Shown piece by piece: positions 34,324-45,069 of a stretch of 64,000 nt of DNA. The notes under the pieces are model-generated. The model ran no database searches. It saw nothing but the letters and a program-made list of their open reading frames with translations, and was not told the DNA's origin. Position numbers and translations under genes: made by a program. Origin of the DNA: Pseudolabrys sp. (GTDB lineage: Bacteria > Pseudomonadota > Alphaproteobacteria > Rhizobiales > Xanthobacteraceae); the NCBI GenBank assembly GCA_029980465.1, contig JARYIJ010000001.1:3359501-3423500 (forward strand). Reading direction: 5' to 3'. Positions within the stretch are counted from its first letter, which is position 1; each line of letters opens with the position of its first letter.

Positions 34324-35199
34324 ATGGCAAATACGCAACACCCTGAAATTCGCGCATTTTTTGACGAGCCGACGAATACGGTCAGCTACCTGGTCTGGGA
34401 CGAAGCGACGATGGATGGCGTGGTGATCGACCCGGTGCTAGGCTTCAACCACCGGTCCGGCGAGGCCAGCGCAAAATCCCCCGACGCCATTCTTTCAGCG
34501 GCAGCAGAAGCCGGCATCAGGATCAAGAAAGTGCTGGAGACGCATGCGCACGCCGATCACCTGTCCGGCGCGCCCTACATCAAGCTCAAGACTGGGGCGG
34601 CGGTCTGCATTGGTGAGCATATCCGCGACGTGCAGCGTATCTTCCGGCCTGTGTTCAATGCGCAAGATGTGTCAGGCGAGGGCGCCGAATTCGATCATCT
34701 GTTCAAGGACGGCGAACGCTTCGCGATCGGCAATCTCGAAGCCGAGGTGATCTATACGCCGGGCCATACGCCCGCCTGTGTCTCATACAAAATCGGCGAC
34801 ACGGTATTCGTCGGCGATACATTGTTCATGCCCGACTACGGAACCGCGCGAGCGGATTTTCCCGGTGGCGACGCACGCACGTTGTATCGCTCGATCCACC
34901 GCCTGCTGACGTTGCCTCCGGAAACGCGGCTGTTCATGTGCCATGACTACAAGGCTCCGGGCCGCGATCACTATGCGTGGGAAACCACCGTCGGCAAAGA
35001 GCGCGAGCGGAATCTGCATGTCCATGACGGCGTCACGGAAGATGAATTCGTGGCCATGCGTACCGCGCGCGACGCCAAGCTGGCCGCTCCGCTGCTGCTG
35101 TTGCCCTCCATCCAGGTCAATATTCGCGCGGGAAAGCTGCCGCCGGCGGAATCGAACGGCGTGCACTATCTCAAAGTGCCGGTGAAGCTGGTGTCTTGA
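34324..35199 (+). CDS. metallo-beta-lactamase-fold persulfide dioxygenase (ETHE1/Blh-like)
   Basis: A 291-residue metallo-beta-lactamase-fold enzyme expected to oxidise glutathione persulfide to sulfite. Metal ligands are visible in ETHAHADHLSGA (HxHxDH), in TPGHTPACVSY, in GDTLFMPDYGTARADFPGG and in FMCHDYKAPGR, the last being typical of the ETHE1/Blh group. The ATG at 34324 sits six bases after GGAG; an ATG four codons earlier is possible. Divergent from a BigR/SqrR-like repressor, it would be induced by sulfide. Its sulfite product matches the TauE/SafE exporter in the opposite operon. Confidence 0.9.
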   Translation: MANTQHPEIRAFFDEPTNTVSYLVWDEATMDGVVIDPVLGFNHRSGEASAKSPDAILSAAAEAGIRIKKVLETHAHADHLSGAPYIKLKTGAAVCIGEHIRDVQRIFRPVFNAQDVSGEGAEFDHLFKDGERFAIGNLEAEVIYTPGHTPACVSYKIGDTVFVGDTLFMPDYGTARADFPGGDARTLYRSIHRLLTLPPETRLFMCHDYKAPGRDHYAWETTVGKERERNLHVHDGVTEDEFVAMRTARDAKLAAPLLLLPSIQVNIRAGKLPPAESNGVHYLKVPVKLVS

Positions 35200-35247
35200 T
35201 TGCGTGAAAACGAAAGCCCGGACGAATAAGACTTTTTGGATGGTCGC

Positions 35248-37185
35248 TCAGCTCTTCATCTTGACGTAAGAGCCCGGCGCGTCCTCGATGGGCTTGTATT
35301 TGTCGCTGCCGATGGTGCGGGCTGGGATCGTCTCGGGCATGAGCTCCTTGAGCCAGCGGACCCAATCCGGCCACCAGGAGCCCGCGTGCACCGTTGCACC
35401 TTTCATCCATGTACCGACGTCGTCGCCGAGCGGGCCGTCCTTGGTCCAGTATTGATATTTGACTTTGCTCGGCGGGTTAATGACGCCGGCGATATGGCCC
35501 GAGCCGGCGAGAACGTAGCGCACCGGGCCGCCGAAATATTTCGAGCCTTCGAGCACGGATTTGGCCGGCGCGATGTGATCTTCGCGCGTGGCGAGATTAT
35601 AGACCGGCACGGTGATCTTGCGCAGGTCGAGTTTCTCGCCGCCAACCGTCATGCGGCCTTTGCTGAGATTGTTATCGAGATAGCAGTTACGTAAATAAAA
35701 AGAGTGATTGGCAGCCGGCATTCGCGTCGCGTCGGCATTCCAGTAGAGGATATCGAACGGGAAGGGCTTCTTGCCGCGCAGGTAATTGTTGACGACGTAA
35801 GGCCAGATCAGGTCGTTCGAGCGCAGCATGTTGAAGGCGTTCGCCATTTTCGAGGCGTCGAGATAGCCCTGTTCCTTCATTTTCTGTTCAAGCGAGGCGA
35901 TCTGCTTCTCGTCGACGAAGACCAGCAAGTCGCCGGCATGGGTGAAGTCCACCTGGGCCGCGAAGAGCGTCGCAGACAGCGCACGGTCCTGCTTTTTGGC
36001 AGCGAGATAGGCAAGGGTGATGGCCAGCAACGTGCCGCCGACGCAATAGCCGATCGTGTGCACCTTCCGCTCACCGGTGATCTGCTCGACCACGTCGAGT
36101 GCGGTGAGGGGGCCTTCCTGCATATATTCATCGAAACCCTTGGCGGCCTGACGCGCGTCGGGGTTGACCCAGGAGATGACGAACACGGTGATGCCCTGGT
36201 CGACGCACCATTTGATGAAGGACTTCTCCGGCGTCAGGTCGAGCACGTAGAATTTGTTGATCCATGGCGGCACGATCAGCAGCGGTGCCTTGAGCACCTC
36301 CTTGGTCGCGGCTTCGTACTGGATGAGCTGCATCAGGTCGTTCTGGAACACGACCTTGCCCGGCGTGATCGCAAGATTGCGTCCGACCTCGAATTTGCTG
36401 GTGTCGGACTGCCGGATCTTCAGGCTGCCCTTGCCCGCCTTGATGTCCTCGGTGAGCATGTGCATGCCGCGCACGAGGTTCTCGGCGTTGCTCGCGAAGG
36501 TCTCGCGCAGCAGTTCGGGGTTGGTGAGGACGAAGTTCGATGGCGCGATCGCGTTGATGATCTGCTTGATGTAGAACTCGGCCTTCCGCCGCGTGTGCGG
36601 ATCGACACCCGATGCGTCGTGCACCAGCTTGGTCGCCCAGTTGGCGGTCAGCAGATAGACCTGCTTGAGGAAGTCGAAAAACTGGTTTGACGACCATTCG
36701 GGATCGGCGAAGCGCTTGTCGGCCGGTTCGGGCGTGACGACAGGCGCTGTCTCTTCACCGGCCAAGCGCTTCACGGTCCCGGCCCACAGGTCGAGATAGG
36801 CGCGTCCGAGGCTGGTCTGCAATTCGAGCACGCGTTGCGGCTCGGCCATCCAGTATTCGGCGACCCGGCCGATGCTTCTCACCGCGTCGACGATTTCTTC
36901 GGCCGGCTCGTCTTTGAGTTTGCCCTGTTCACGGGGCGCCATATAGGCGGCGAGCGCCTTGCCACCTTCCTCGACCAGCCGCGCCAGATTGCGCGCCATC
37001 GCCTCGACGTCGGTTGCGCCAAATGCGGGTTGCTCGGTCTCCGGCCTCTCTTTGAGCGGTTCGATCTTGTCGGGTGCGGCGGGACTCTTCGCCGTTTCGA
37101 CGGCGGCCAGAGCCGGCGCCTCAATCGGCGCGCCGGTCTTTTCCTTGGTCGTCTTCCGTCGCGGCGTACTCATCGTGTTTGTCAT
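35248..37185 (-). CDS. phaC: class I polyhydroxyalkanoate synthase
   Basis: Polymerises 3-hydroxyacyl-CoA into storage polyester. The 645-residue product has an N-terminal Pro/Glu/Ala-rich extension (about 1-90), a PhaC N-domain and the alpha/beta core. The lipase-like box is GYCVGGT with the catalytic cysteine, and the Asp and His appear in ATREDHIAP and GSGHIAGV. The WxxD region at [21 protein letters not shown] is conserved. The ATG at 37185 follows GAGGG; ATG 37173 is an alternative. phaA/phaB/phaP are not adjacent in this window. Confidence 0.94.
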   Translation of the reverse strand: MTNTMSTPRRKTTKEKTGAPIEAPALAAVETAKSPAAPDKIEPLKERPETEQPAFGATDVEAMARNLARLVEEGGKALAAYMAPREQGKLKDEPAEEIVDAVRSIGRVAEYWMAEPQRVLELQTSLGRAYLDLWAGTVKRLAGEETAPVVTPEPADKRFADPEWSSNQFFDFLKQVYLLTANWATKLVHDASGVDPHTRRKAEFYIKQIINAIAPSNFVLTNPELLRETFASNAENLVRGMHMLTEDIKAGKGSLKIRQSDTSKFEVGRNLAITPGKVVFQNDLMQLIQYEAATKEVLKAPLLIVPPWINKFYVLDLTPEKSFIKWCVDQGITVFVISWVNPDARQAAKGFDEYMQEGPLTALDVVEQITGERKVHTIGYCVGGTLLAITLAYLAAKKQDRALSATLFAAQVDFTHAGDLLVFVDEKQIASLEQKMKEQGYLDASKMANAFNMLRSNDLIWPYVVNNYLRGKKPFPFDILYWNADATRMPAANHSFYLRNCYLDNNLSKGRMTVGGEKLDLRKITVPVYNLATREDHIAPAKSVLEGSKYFGGPVRYVLAGSGHIAGVINPPSKVKYQYWTKDGPLGDDVGTWMKGATVHAGSWWPDWVRWLKELMPETIPARTIGSDKYKPIEDAPGSYVKMKS

Positions 37186-37298
37186 GCCGGCCCTCAACCA
37201 GACATGGCTTGCTCCGGTACAGGCTGCAAGGCGCAATTGCGCGCAACGTTAGCAGTGTCCTGACCTTCGTTTGACCATAATAGATCGTTAGCCGCTTG

Positions 37299-37307
37299 TG
37301 TTATAAT
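37299..37307 (+). promoter_or_regulatory. extended -10 promoter for lipoprotein gene
   Basis: TGT-TATAAT, a perfect -10 hexamer with the TGn extension, lies about 31 bases upstream of the lipoprotein ATG in the AT-rich gap after the divergent phaC. A TTGACC at 37271 is too far (25 bases) to be its -35. Confidence 0.5.
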
Positions 37308-37337
37308 TCATTGAGATTTCGCAGGATTCGCCGGTCG

Positions 37338-37715
37338 ATGGGGGTCGCCAGGGTCAAATTGCTCGCGCTCGGCGTCGCCGTCATGACGCTGTCGGCCTGT
37401 ACCGGTGGCGGGATGATCGGCAACGAGGTGCCGCACGCCTTTGGCGGGCTTCCGGCCGATGCGCCGCAGCGGCCGGCTCAGGTCGCGCCGTATCCGGCCG
37501 TTCACGACCTGCCGCCGGATCGGCCGACCCCGGCCCTGACGGAGGGCCAGCAACTCAAGGTCGAGCAGGACCTCGCCGCCGCCAGGACGCGCCAGCAGCG
37601 GCTCGAGGATCCCAACGCACAGAAGGAATCTGCGGCTGCCAATGCCGCGACGGCGGCCGCCCGCGACAAGGCGCGTGCGGCTGCCGGCAAGAAGCCGGCC
37701 GGCAAAGACGATTGA
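37338..37715 (+). CDS. small secreted lipoprotein of unknown function
   Basis: A 125-residue lipoprotein: signal peptide MGVARVKLLALGVAVMTLSAC with lipobox LSAC, then Gly-rich TGGGMIGNEVPHAFGG, a Pro-rich stretch PADAPQRPAQVAPYPAVHDLPPDRP, and a C-terminal helix rich in Ala, Lys and Arg (EQDLAAARTRQQRLEDP...). I do not recognise a characterised family; this organisation is common in Hyphomicrobiales. Start fixed by the signal peptide (ATG 37338). It is followed by an aminotransferase on the same strand after about 85 bases. Confidence 0.8.
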   Translation: MGVARVKLLALGVAVMTLSACTGGGMIGNEVPHAFGGLPADAPQRPAQVAPYPAVHDLPPDRPTPALTEGQQLKVEQDLAAARTRQQRLEDPNAQKESAAANAATAAARDKARAAAGKKPAGKDD

Positions 37716-37800
37716 TTGGTTCACATGCGGCTCGTGCTAAAAGCCACGTGCCGAAAAGCAGGGGTAGCCGGGCCGCGAGGCCCATGAGGAACTTGAAGCG

Positions 37801-39024
<1,224 letters not shown>

Positions 39025-39035
39025 TGATTCATAAT

Positions 39036-39138
39036 CGTCATTCCGGGACGGCGCGCAGCGCCGGATCCGGAATCCAGATGCAGACGTAGTGCTCGCCTCT
39101 GGATTCCGGGTTCGCGCCTGCGGCGCGCCCTGGAAAGA
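39036..39138. repeat. dispersed palindromic repeat between aminotransferase and hom
   Basis: About 103 bases with outer ends CGTCATTCCGGGACGGCGCG and its approximate mirror GCGCGCCCTGGAAAGAC, and inner arms GGATCCGGAATCCAGA and TCTGGATTCCGGG. The same palindromic style (ATTCCGG-GGAATCC) as the other intergenic elements, but a different family. It lies between two cotranscribed genes. Confidence 0.65.
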
Positions 39139-39158
39139 CAAAGGAATTGCGAACGCGG

Positions 39159-40466
39159 ATGTCATCTTCTCCTCTGAAAATCGGTGTCGCCGGCGTCGGC
39201 ACGGTCGGCGCCGCCCTGATCGCGCAGATCGCCGAGCAGCGCGCGGCTCTGGCGGCGCGTTGCGGCCGGCCGATCGAAGTGGTCGCCGTCAGCGCCCGCA
39301 ATCGGGCCAAGAAGCGTGACATCGATCTCGTCAAGTTTCGCTGGCATGCCGATCCGGTATCGCTGGCCCACGATCCGGGCGTCGACGTTTTCGTCGAACT
39401 GATTGGCGGCAACGGCGATCCGGCCAGGGCCGCCATCGAAGCGGCGCTCAAGTCCGGCAAATCGGTCGTCACCGCCAACAAGGCGCTGCTGGCGAAGCAC
39501 GGCGTCAAGCTCGCGGCGATCGCCGAGCGCCACCACGTCGCGCTGAATTTCGAGGCCGCGGTCGGCGGCGCCATTCCGATCGTGAAGACCTTGCGCGAAG
39601 GGCTGGCCGGCAACGCGCTCGACCGCGTCTACGGTATCCTCAACGGCACCTGCAATTACATCCTCAGCCGCATGGAGCGGGAGGGCCTGACCTTCGACGA
39701 GTGCCTGAAGGATGCGCAGCGCCTCGGCTATGCCGAAGCCGACCCGACCTTCGACATCGAGGGCCACGACACGGCGCAGAAGCTCGCCATCCTCGCGAGC
39801 CTTGCCTTCGGCACCCGCGTCGACGAGCGCGCGGTTTACGTCGAGGGTATCTCCTCGATCACGCCGGCCGATCTGCTCGCCGCGGATGAACTTGGCTACC
39901 GCATCAAGCTGCTCGGCGTCGCCATGAAGACGCCGAAAGGCATCGAGCAGCGCGTGCATCCGACCATGGTGCGCAAGGAGACGGCGATCGCGCAGGTGAT
40001 GGGCGTCACCAATGCCGTCACCATCGACGCGGCCGGCATCAATCCGTTGACGCTTGTCGGCCCCGGCGCGGGCGGCAAGGCGACGGCGTCGGCGGTCCTG
40101 TCCGACATTGGCGACGTTGCTCGCGGTGTGCGCACGGCTCCATTCGGCCGGCCGTCGGCGCGTCTTACGCCTGTCAAGAAAGCGCCGATGCAGCGTCACG
40201 AAGGCGGCTATTACATCCGCCTGCTGGCGCGTGACAGGCCGGGAACCGCCGCGACCGTCGCCAAGCGTCTTGCGGAGCAAGATATTTCGCTTGAATCGAT
40301 CGTGCAGCGTCACGGCAAGGAGGCCGTCAAGGCCGGCGGCCCGGTTCCTGTCATTCTCATCACTTACGCCACCAGCGAAGATGCGGTACGCAAGGCGCTG
40401 GCCGCGGTGGGGCGCGACCGGGTGATCTCCGGCCGTCCGCAGGTGATCCGGATCGAAAAGAACTGA
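39159..40466 (+). CDS. hom: homoserine dehydrogenase
   Basis: Reduces aspartate semialdehyde to homoserine for threonine and methionine. The 435-residue product has the NAD(P) motif GVAGVGTVGAALIAQI, the catalytic/substrate segments VTANKALLAKHG, LNGTCNYILSRME and TFDIEGHDTAQKLAILASLAF, and an ACT domain (about 355-430). Monofunctional, with no aspartokinase fused. The ATG at 39159 is preferred, though an AAGGA lies closer to a TTG at 39147. The following glpX starts 30 bases downstream; the order hom-glpX-recJ is usual in this group. Confidence 0.95.
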   Translation: MSSSPLKIGVAGVGTVGAALIAQIAEQRAALAARCGRPIEVVAVSARNRAKKRDIDLVKFRWHADPVSLAHDPGVDVFVELIGGNGDPARAAIEAALKSGKSVVTANKALLAKHGVKLAAIAERHHVALNFEAAVGGAIPIVKTLREGLAGNALDRVYGILNGTCNYILSRMEREGLTFDECLKDAQRLGYAEADPTFDIEGHDTAQKLAILASLAFGTRVDERAVYVEGISSITPADLLAADELGYRIKLLGVAMKTPKGIEQRVHPTMVRKETAIAQVMGVTNAVTIDAAGINPLTLVGPGAGGKATASAVLSDIGDVARGVRTAPFGRPSARLTPVKKAPMQRHEGGYYIRLLARDRPGTAATVAKRLAEQDISLESIVQRHGKEAVKAGGPVPVILITYATSEDAVRKALAAVGRDRVISGRPQVIRIEKN

Positions 40467-40496
40467 CCGGCGCGGCCGGTCGAGGGAGGAAAGCCG

Positions 40497-41489
40497 ATGT
40501 CGTCGTTCGCCGTTCAGCCGAGCCAGATGCTCGAGCGCATTCTCACGCTCGAAATCGTGCGCGTCACCGAGCGCGCGGCGGTCTCGGCGGCGCGGTTGCG
40601 CGGCCAAGGCAAGGACAAGGCGTCCGACCAGGCCGCCGTCGACGCCATGCGCCGCGAGCTCAACAAGCTGCCGATCGACGGCACGGTCGTGATCGGCGAG
40701 GGCGAGATGGACGAGGCGCCGATGCTCTTTATCGGCGAGAAGGTCGGCCAGAAGGGCGGCTTCCAGGTCGACATCGCGGTCGATCCGCTCGAAGGCACCG
40801 TGCTGTGCGCCAAGAACATGCCCGGCTCGATCGCGACTTTGGCGATGGCCGAAGCCGGAACGCTGCTGCACGCGCCCGATTGCTACATGGACAAGATCGC
40901 GATCGGCCCCGGCTATCCGAAAGGCACGATCGATCTCGATGCGCCGGCTGACGAAAACATCGTCAATCTCGCCAAGGCCAAGGGCGTCAAGCCGAACGAG
41001 ATCACCGCGATATTGCTCGACCGGCCGCGTCACGCCAAGATCATCGAGGCGGTGCGCAAGACCGGCGCGGCCGTGACCCTGATCAGCGACGGCGACGTCG
41101 CTGGCGTCATCCACACCGCGGAGCCCCGGACCGGCATCGATATCTATCTCGGCATCGGCGGCGCGCCGGAGGGCGTGCTGGCGGCCGCCGCGCTTCGCTG
41201 CATCGGGGGGCAGATGCAGACCCGGCTCGTTATCGATACGGACGAGTTGCGCGCCCGCATCGCCAAAATGGGCATCAAGGACGCGAAGAAGAAGTACGAA
41301 ATCGACGACATGGTCAAAGGCGACTGCCTGTTCGCCGCGACCGGCGTGACGACCGGCGCCATGCTCGACGGCGTCAAGTTCGGCAAGGACGCCATCGAGA
41401 CTGATACCGTTGTGATGCGCTCGGTGACCGGGACCGTCCGCCGGGTTCGCGCCGAACACCGCCAGCTCGACAAATTTCATCTCGACTAG
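40497..41489 (+). CDS. glpX: class II fructose-1,6-bisphosphatase
   Basis: Gluconeogenic phosphatase of the lithium-sensitive GlpX type. The 330-residue product contains the metal/substrate motifs GTVVIGEGEMDEAPMLFIGE, DIAVDPLEGT and GIGGAPEGVLAAAALRCIGGQMQTRL, characteristic of this class. It begins MSSFAVQPSQMLERILTLEIVRVTERAA. A GGGAGGA ribosome site precedes the ATG. It is in a tight unit with hom, and recJ follows 59 bases later, so the three are probably cotranscribed. Confidence 0.95.
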   Translation: MSSFAVQPSQMLERILTLEIVRVTERAAVSAARLRGQGKDKASDQAAVDAMRRELNKLPIDGTVVIGEGEMDEAPMLFIGEKVGQKGGFQVDIAVDPLEGTVLCAKNMPGSIATLAMAEAGTLLHAPDCYMDKIAIGPGYPKGTIDLDAPADENIVNLAKAKGVKPNEITAILLDRPRHAKIIEAVRKTGAAVTLISDGDVAGVIHTAEPRTGIDIYLGIGGAPEGVLAAAALRCIGGQMQTRLVIDTDELRARIAKMGIKDAKKKYEIDDMVKGDCLFAATGVTTGAMLDGVKFGKDAIETDTVVMRSVTGTVRRVRAEHRQLDKFHLD

Positions 41490-41548
41490 GCCGTCTGGCG
41501 GGGCACACTCTTGGCGAACCGTGACCGAATCGCCAGATAGCCGCCCTG

Positions 41549-43375
41549 ATGACCGCCGCTCTCAAGACCACTGTGCCGCCGGCGTCTGACGTCCGCGCCT
41601 TCCTCGATGTCGAACGATCGTTGACCGGCCGGCGCTGGCAGGGCCGTCTCGATGCGCGCGGGGAAAACGTCGCGCTGGCCATGACGCAACGCGCCGGGGT
41701 GCCGGAATTGCTGGCGCGCGTCCTGGCAGGACGCGGCGTTGAAGCGGACGATGTCGAGTCCTATCTCGATCCGTCGATCAAGCGGCTGTTGCCCGATCCT
41801 TTCACCTTGACGGCGATGGAGCAGGCGGCCTTGCGGATCGCCGATGCGGTGACTGTCGGCGAGAGTGTCGCCATTTTTGGCGATTACGACGTCGACGGTG
41901 CGACCGCCGCGGCATTGCTGGCGCGTTATCTGAGCGGATGCGGCATCAACCCGATCGTGCACATTCCGGACCGTATTTTCGAAGGCTACGGCCCCAATGT
42001 CGAGGCGATCCGTTCGTTCGCCGAACGCGGCGTCAAGCTTCTCGTGACGGTCGACTGCGGTACGACAAGCCATGAGACGCTGGCCGAGGCGAAGCGGCTC
42101 GGCCTTGACGTCGTCGTGATCGATCATCACCAAGCCGACGAAGCGCTGCCGGACGCCTTGGCCGTCGTCAATCCAAACCGCAGGGACGACCTGTCGGCGC
42201 TCGGTCATCTCGCCGCGGTGGGGTTGGTCTTCGTCACGCTGGTCGCGGTCAACCGCGAATTGCGAACGCGGAATTTCTGGAGCGGCACGTGCAGCGAGCC
42301 GGACTTGCTCGGGCTGCTCGACCTCGTCGCGCTCGGCACGGTGGCCGACGTCGTGCCGCTCAAGGGTCTCAATCGCGCCTTCGTCGCCAAGGGGCTGATC
42401 GCGCTCAAGCGCCGCGATAATATCGGCGTCACCGCGCTGATGGACGTGGCGCGCCTCTCGGGGCCGCCCGAGCCCTGGCACCTGGGCTTCTTGCTGGGCC
42501 CGCGCATCAATGCCGGCGGGCGCATCGGCCGCGCTGACCTCGGCGTCAGTCTCCTGCTCGAGGACGATCCGTCGGAAGCAGCGCGCCTCGCCGGCGAGCT
42601 CGACCGCCTCAACCGCGAACGGCAAGCGATCGAGCTGGAGCATCTTGCCCAGGCGGATGCCGAAGCCTTCGCGGCGCTTGGCCGGAACAAGGATGCGTCG
42701 GTCATCGTGACGGCGGCATCGGGCTGGCATCCGGGTGTGGTCGGGCTGATCGCGGCGCGGCTGAAGGAGCGCTACGAGCGCCCGGCTTTTGCAATTGCGT
42801 TGGGACCGGGTGGTGTGGGAACCGGCTCCGGCCGTTCCGTTCCCGGCGCCGATCTGGGGACGGCCGTGCGGCGCGCAGTGACGGAGGGTCTGCTGGTAAA
42901 GGGCGGCGGTCACGCCATGGCGGCTGGCGTCACGCTCAGGCATGACCGGCTTGGCGAATTCCGGGCCTTCATCGAAGACACGCTACGGGACAGTGTCGCC
43001 GCCGCCAGTCGCGAGCGAGTTCTGAAAATTGACGGCGCGCTCAGCGCGAGCGGCGCCACGGTCGACCTCGTCAATACGATAAGCCGGGCCGGCCCATTCG
43101 GAGCCGGCAATCCGGAGCCGGTTTTCGCGCTGCCGTCCCATACGCTGGCATATGCGGACGTGGTCGGCGGCAGCCATGTCAGAATGAGGCTGCGGGCGGG
43201 GGATGGCGCATTTGTCGACGCCATTTCATTCCGCAGCGCCGATCAGCCATTCGGCAAAATGCTCATGGAGTCCAGGGGGCGCCGCGTCCATGCGGCGGGG
43301 TGCCTGACCATCGATCGCTGGCAAGGCGGGGAGCGCGTGCAGATGCGGCTCTTCGACATGGCAGACGCGTCGTAA
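41549..43375 (+). CDS. recJ: single-strand DNA exonuclease RecJ
   Basis: 5'-3' single-strand exonuclease used in recombination and mismatch repair. The 608 residues contain the DHH phosphoesterase motifs: FGDYDVDGATAAALLARYL, VTVDCGTTSHE, VVIDHHQAD, and the DHHA1 region with GWHPGVVGLIAARLKERYERPAF and KGGGHAMAAGVTL; the C-terminal OB-like region ends the protein. The ATG at 41549 has no strong ribosome site. Last gene of the hom-glpX-recJ unit. Confidence 0.96.
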   Translation: MTAALKTTVPPASDVRAFLDVERSLTGRRWQGRLDARGENVALAMTQRAGVPELLARVLAGRGVEADDVESYLDPSIKRLLPDPFTLTAMEQAALRIADAVTVGESVAIFGDYDVDGATAAALLARYLSGCGINPIVHIPDRIFEGYGPNVEAIRSFAERGVKLLVTVDCGTTSHETLAEAKRLGLDVVVIDHHQADEALPDALAVVNPNRRDDLSALGHLAAVGLVFVTLVAVNRELRTRNFWSGTCSEPDLLGLLDLVALGTVADVVPLKGLNRAFVAKGLIALKRRDNIGVTALMDVARLSGPPEPWHLGFLLGPRINAGGRIGRADLGVSLLLEDDPSEAARLAGELDRLNRERQAIELEHLAQADAEAFAALGRNKDASVIVTAASGWHPGVVGLIAARLKERYERPAFAIALGPGGVGTGSGRSVPGADLGTAVRRAVTEGLLVKGGGHAMAAGVTLRHDRLGEFRAFIEDTLRDSVAAASRERVLKIDGALSASGATVDLVNTISRAGPFGAGNPEPVFALPSHTLAYADVVGGSHVRMRLRAGDGAFVDAISFRSADQPFGKMLMESRGRRVHAAGCLTIDRWQGGERVQMRLFDMADAS

Positions 43376-43459
43376 CGCCGGCATCGAAAGCTTGCCTGAT
43401 CCAGCCTCGTTTGAAATGGTGCGCGCCGCGCAGCCGCGCATCGCAAGGACCGTTTGGAA

Positions 43460-44641
43460 ATGCCGTACAAGATCTTGATTGCAGGGGCGGGGCTCGGCGG
43501 CTTAAGCGCTGCCGCCTGCCTGATGAAAGCCGGCCATCGCGTCGAGATTTACGAGCAGGCGCCGGCGCTCGGCGAGATCGGCGCCGGCATCCAGATCAGC
43601 GCCAATGCGATGCATGTGCTGCGCGATCTCGGCCTTGAGAATGTAATTCGTGCCGCAGGTGTTCAGCCCGCAGCCTATGTATTCCGCCTGTTCGACAGCG
43701 GTGAGGAAATCCAGCGCTTCTCGCTGTCGGCCGAGCACGAGACGATGCATGGCGCGCCCTATACGCAACTGCATCGCGCCGACTTCCACGACATTCTGGC
43801 GCATAAGGTCCAGCAACTCGACCCGGCGTCAATCCATCTTAACCGCAAGGTGGCCGGTTACGACGAAGACGGGCAGGGCATTACATTGCGTTTCACGGAC
43901 GGCTCGTCGGCGCGCGGTGATTTGCTTGTCGCGGCGGATGGCCTCAAGTCTGTCATTCGCGCGCAGATGCTGGGGGCGGCGGTCGCCACCTATACCGGAG
44001 ATGCTGCCTGGCGCATCACCGTGCCGGTCGAGCGGCTGCCGAAAGACACGATCGAGAAGGCGATGTCGGTGTTCGTGGGGCCGGGCCGGCACGCGGTTTG
44101 TTATTACCTGCGTGGCGGCGCGCTTTTGAATTTCGTCGGCTGCGTCGAGACGGAGGACGTGTCCGAGGAATCCTGGACCGTGAGGTTTCCGTGGGAGCGT
44201 TTGAAGGACGATTATCGCGGATGGAATCCGGCCATCCAGACGATCATCGACAGCGCCGACAAGGAAGCCTGCTACCGCTGGTCGCTGCACAACCGCCCGC
44301 CCGCCAAAAACTGGAGCAGTGGCCACGTGACGCTGCTCGGCGACGCCGCGCATCCGACCCTGCCTTATCTTGCCCAAGGCGCCGCGATGGCGATCGAGGA
44401 TGGCGCCGTGCTGACCCGCGCCCTGGCGATGCGCGAGACGATCGGTGAAGCGCTACAACTCTATCAGCGCAATCGCGTCGACCGGACGTCGAAAATCGTC
44501 GCGCAGTCGACCGCGAACCGCGAGTTGTTCCACTTGCCGTCGGAGGCCGCGATCCGCGCTGCCTTCGCCAAGCGCGATCAGGGCGCCGATCGCAACAAGT
44601 GGCTTTATTCGTATAATCCGCTGACGGTGGAGTTGACCTAG
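43460..44641 (+). CDS. FAD-dependent aromatic monooxygenase (salicylate hydroxylase-like)
   Basis: Predicted class A flavin hydroxylase of 393 residues. The dinucleotide-binding motif is ILIAGAGLGGLSAAACL, the FAD/substrate region AGIQISANAMHVLRDLGL follows, the DG motif is LLVAADGLKSVIR and the GD motif GDAAHPTLPYLAQGAAMAIEDGAVL. This matches salicylate 1-hydroxylase/3-hydroxybenzoate 6-hydroxylase-like enzymes, so a phenolic acid is the probable substrate, but which one is unknown. It converges on an ArsR-family gene, the stops sharing CTAG. Confidence 0.88.
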   Translation: MPYKILIAGAGLGGLSAAACLMKAGHRVEIYEQAPALGEIGAGIQISANAMHVLRDLGLENVIRAAGVQPAAYVFRLFDSGEEIQRFSLSAEHETMHGAPYTQLHRADFHDILAHKVQQLDPASIHLNRKVAGYDEDGQGITLRFTDGSSARGDLLVAADGLKSVIRAQMLGAAVATYTGDAAWRITVPVERLPKDTIEKAMSVFVGPGRHAVCYYLRGGALLNFVGCVETEDVSEESWTVRFPWERLKDDYRGWNPAIQTIIDSADKEACYRWSLHNRPPAKNWSSGHVTLLGDAAHPTLPYLAQGAAMAIEDGAVLTRALAMRETIGEALQLYQRNRVDRTSKIVAQSTANRELFHLPSEAAIRAAFAKRDQGADRNKWLYSYNPLTVELT

Positions 44642-44982
44642 CGCCGCGCGCCGCGCTTGAGCGTCGCGCCGCAGAACGTCTTGTAGACCGCGCTGAGGAT
44701 CGGAAGCGCCTCGGTGCCGGAGAGACGATAATAGATCGTCTTACCGTTGCGGCGCGTGGTGACGAGACCGTCGGAGCGGAGCCGGGCCAATTGCTGCGAG
44801 ACGGCGGGTTGCCGTAATGCAAGAACCTGCTCGAGTTCGCCGACGGATTTTTCACCCCCGGCCAGCAGGCACAGGATGATGAGGCGGCCCTCGTGCGACA
44901 GTGCCTTGAGAAAACGGCTGGCGCGCCGGGCATTGTCGGCGACAAGCCGCTGGTCACGTTTGGTCTTCGGTTTCAGCGTCAA
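44638..44982 (-). CDS. ArsR-family repressor, second BigR/SqrR-like
   Basis: A 114-residue ArsR/SmtB winged-helix protein with cysteines where BigR and SqrR have theirs: Cys38 in LIILCLLAG and Cys104 in YKTFCG, 66 residues apart as in SqrR. The recognition helix reads LRQPAVSQQLARLRSDGLV and the wing TRRNGKTIYYRLSG. The only normal start in frame is a TTG at 44982 without a clear ribosome site, so the N-terminus is uncertain. It is probably a thiol- or persulfide-sensing regulator, but no sulfur gene is adjacent; the convergent monooxygenase is not an obvious target. Confidence 0.85.
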   Translation of the reverse strand: MTLKPKTKRDQRLVADNARRASRFLKALSHEGRLIILCLLAGGEKSVGELEQVLALRQPAVSQQLARLRSDGLVTTRRNGKTIYYRLSGTEALPILSAVYKTFCGATLKRGARR

Positions 44983-45069
44983 GCTGTCCGCGTCCGATTG
45001 AGAACCCGCTCTGTGTACGTTGGCCGACCGCCGGTCTGCAATCCGTTTTAAGCTTTTCGACAGACTATT

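Noticed and set aside
39162..41480. Long minus-strand open frame (772 codons) opposite hom and glpX
   Set aside because: It is the mirror of two clear genes; its translation is Arg/Asp/His/Leu-rich without domains, the normal effect of strong G/C third positions.
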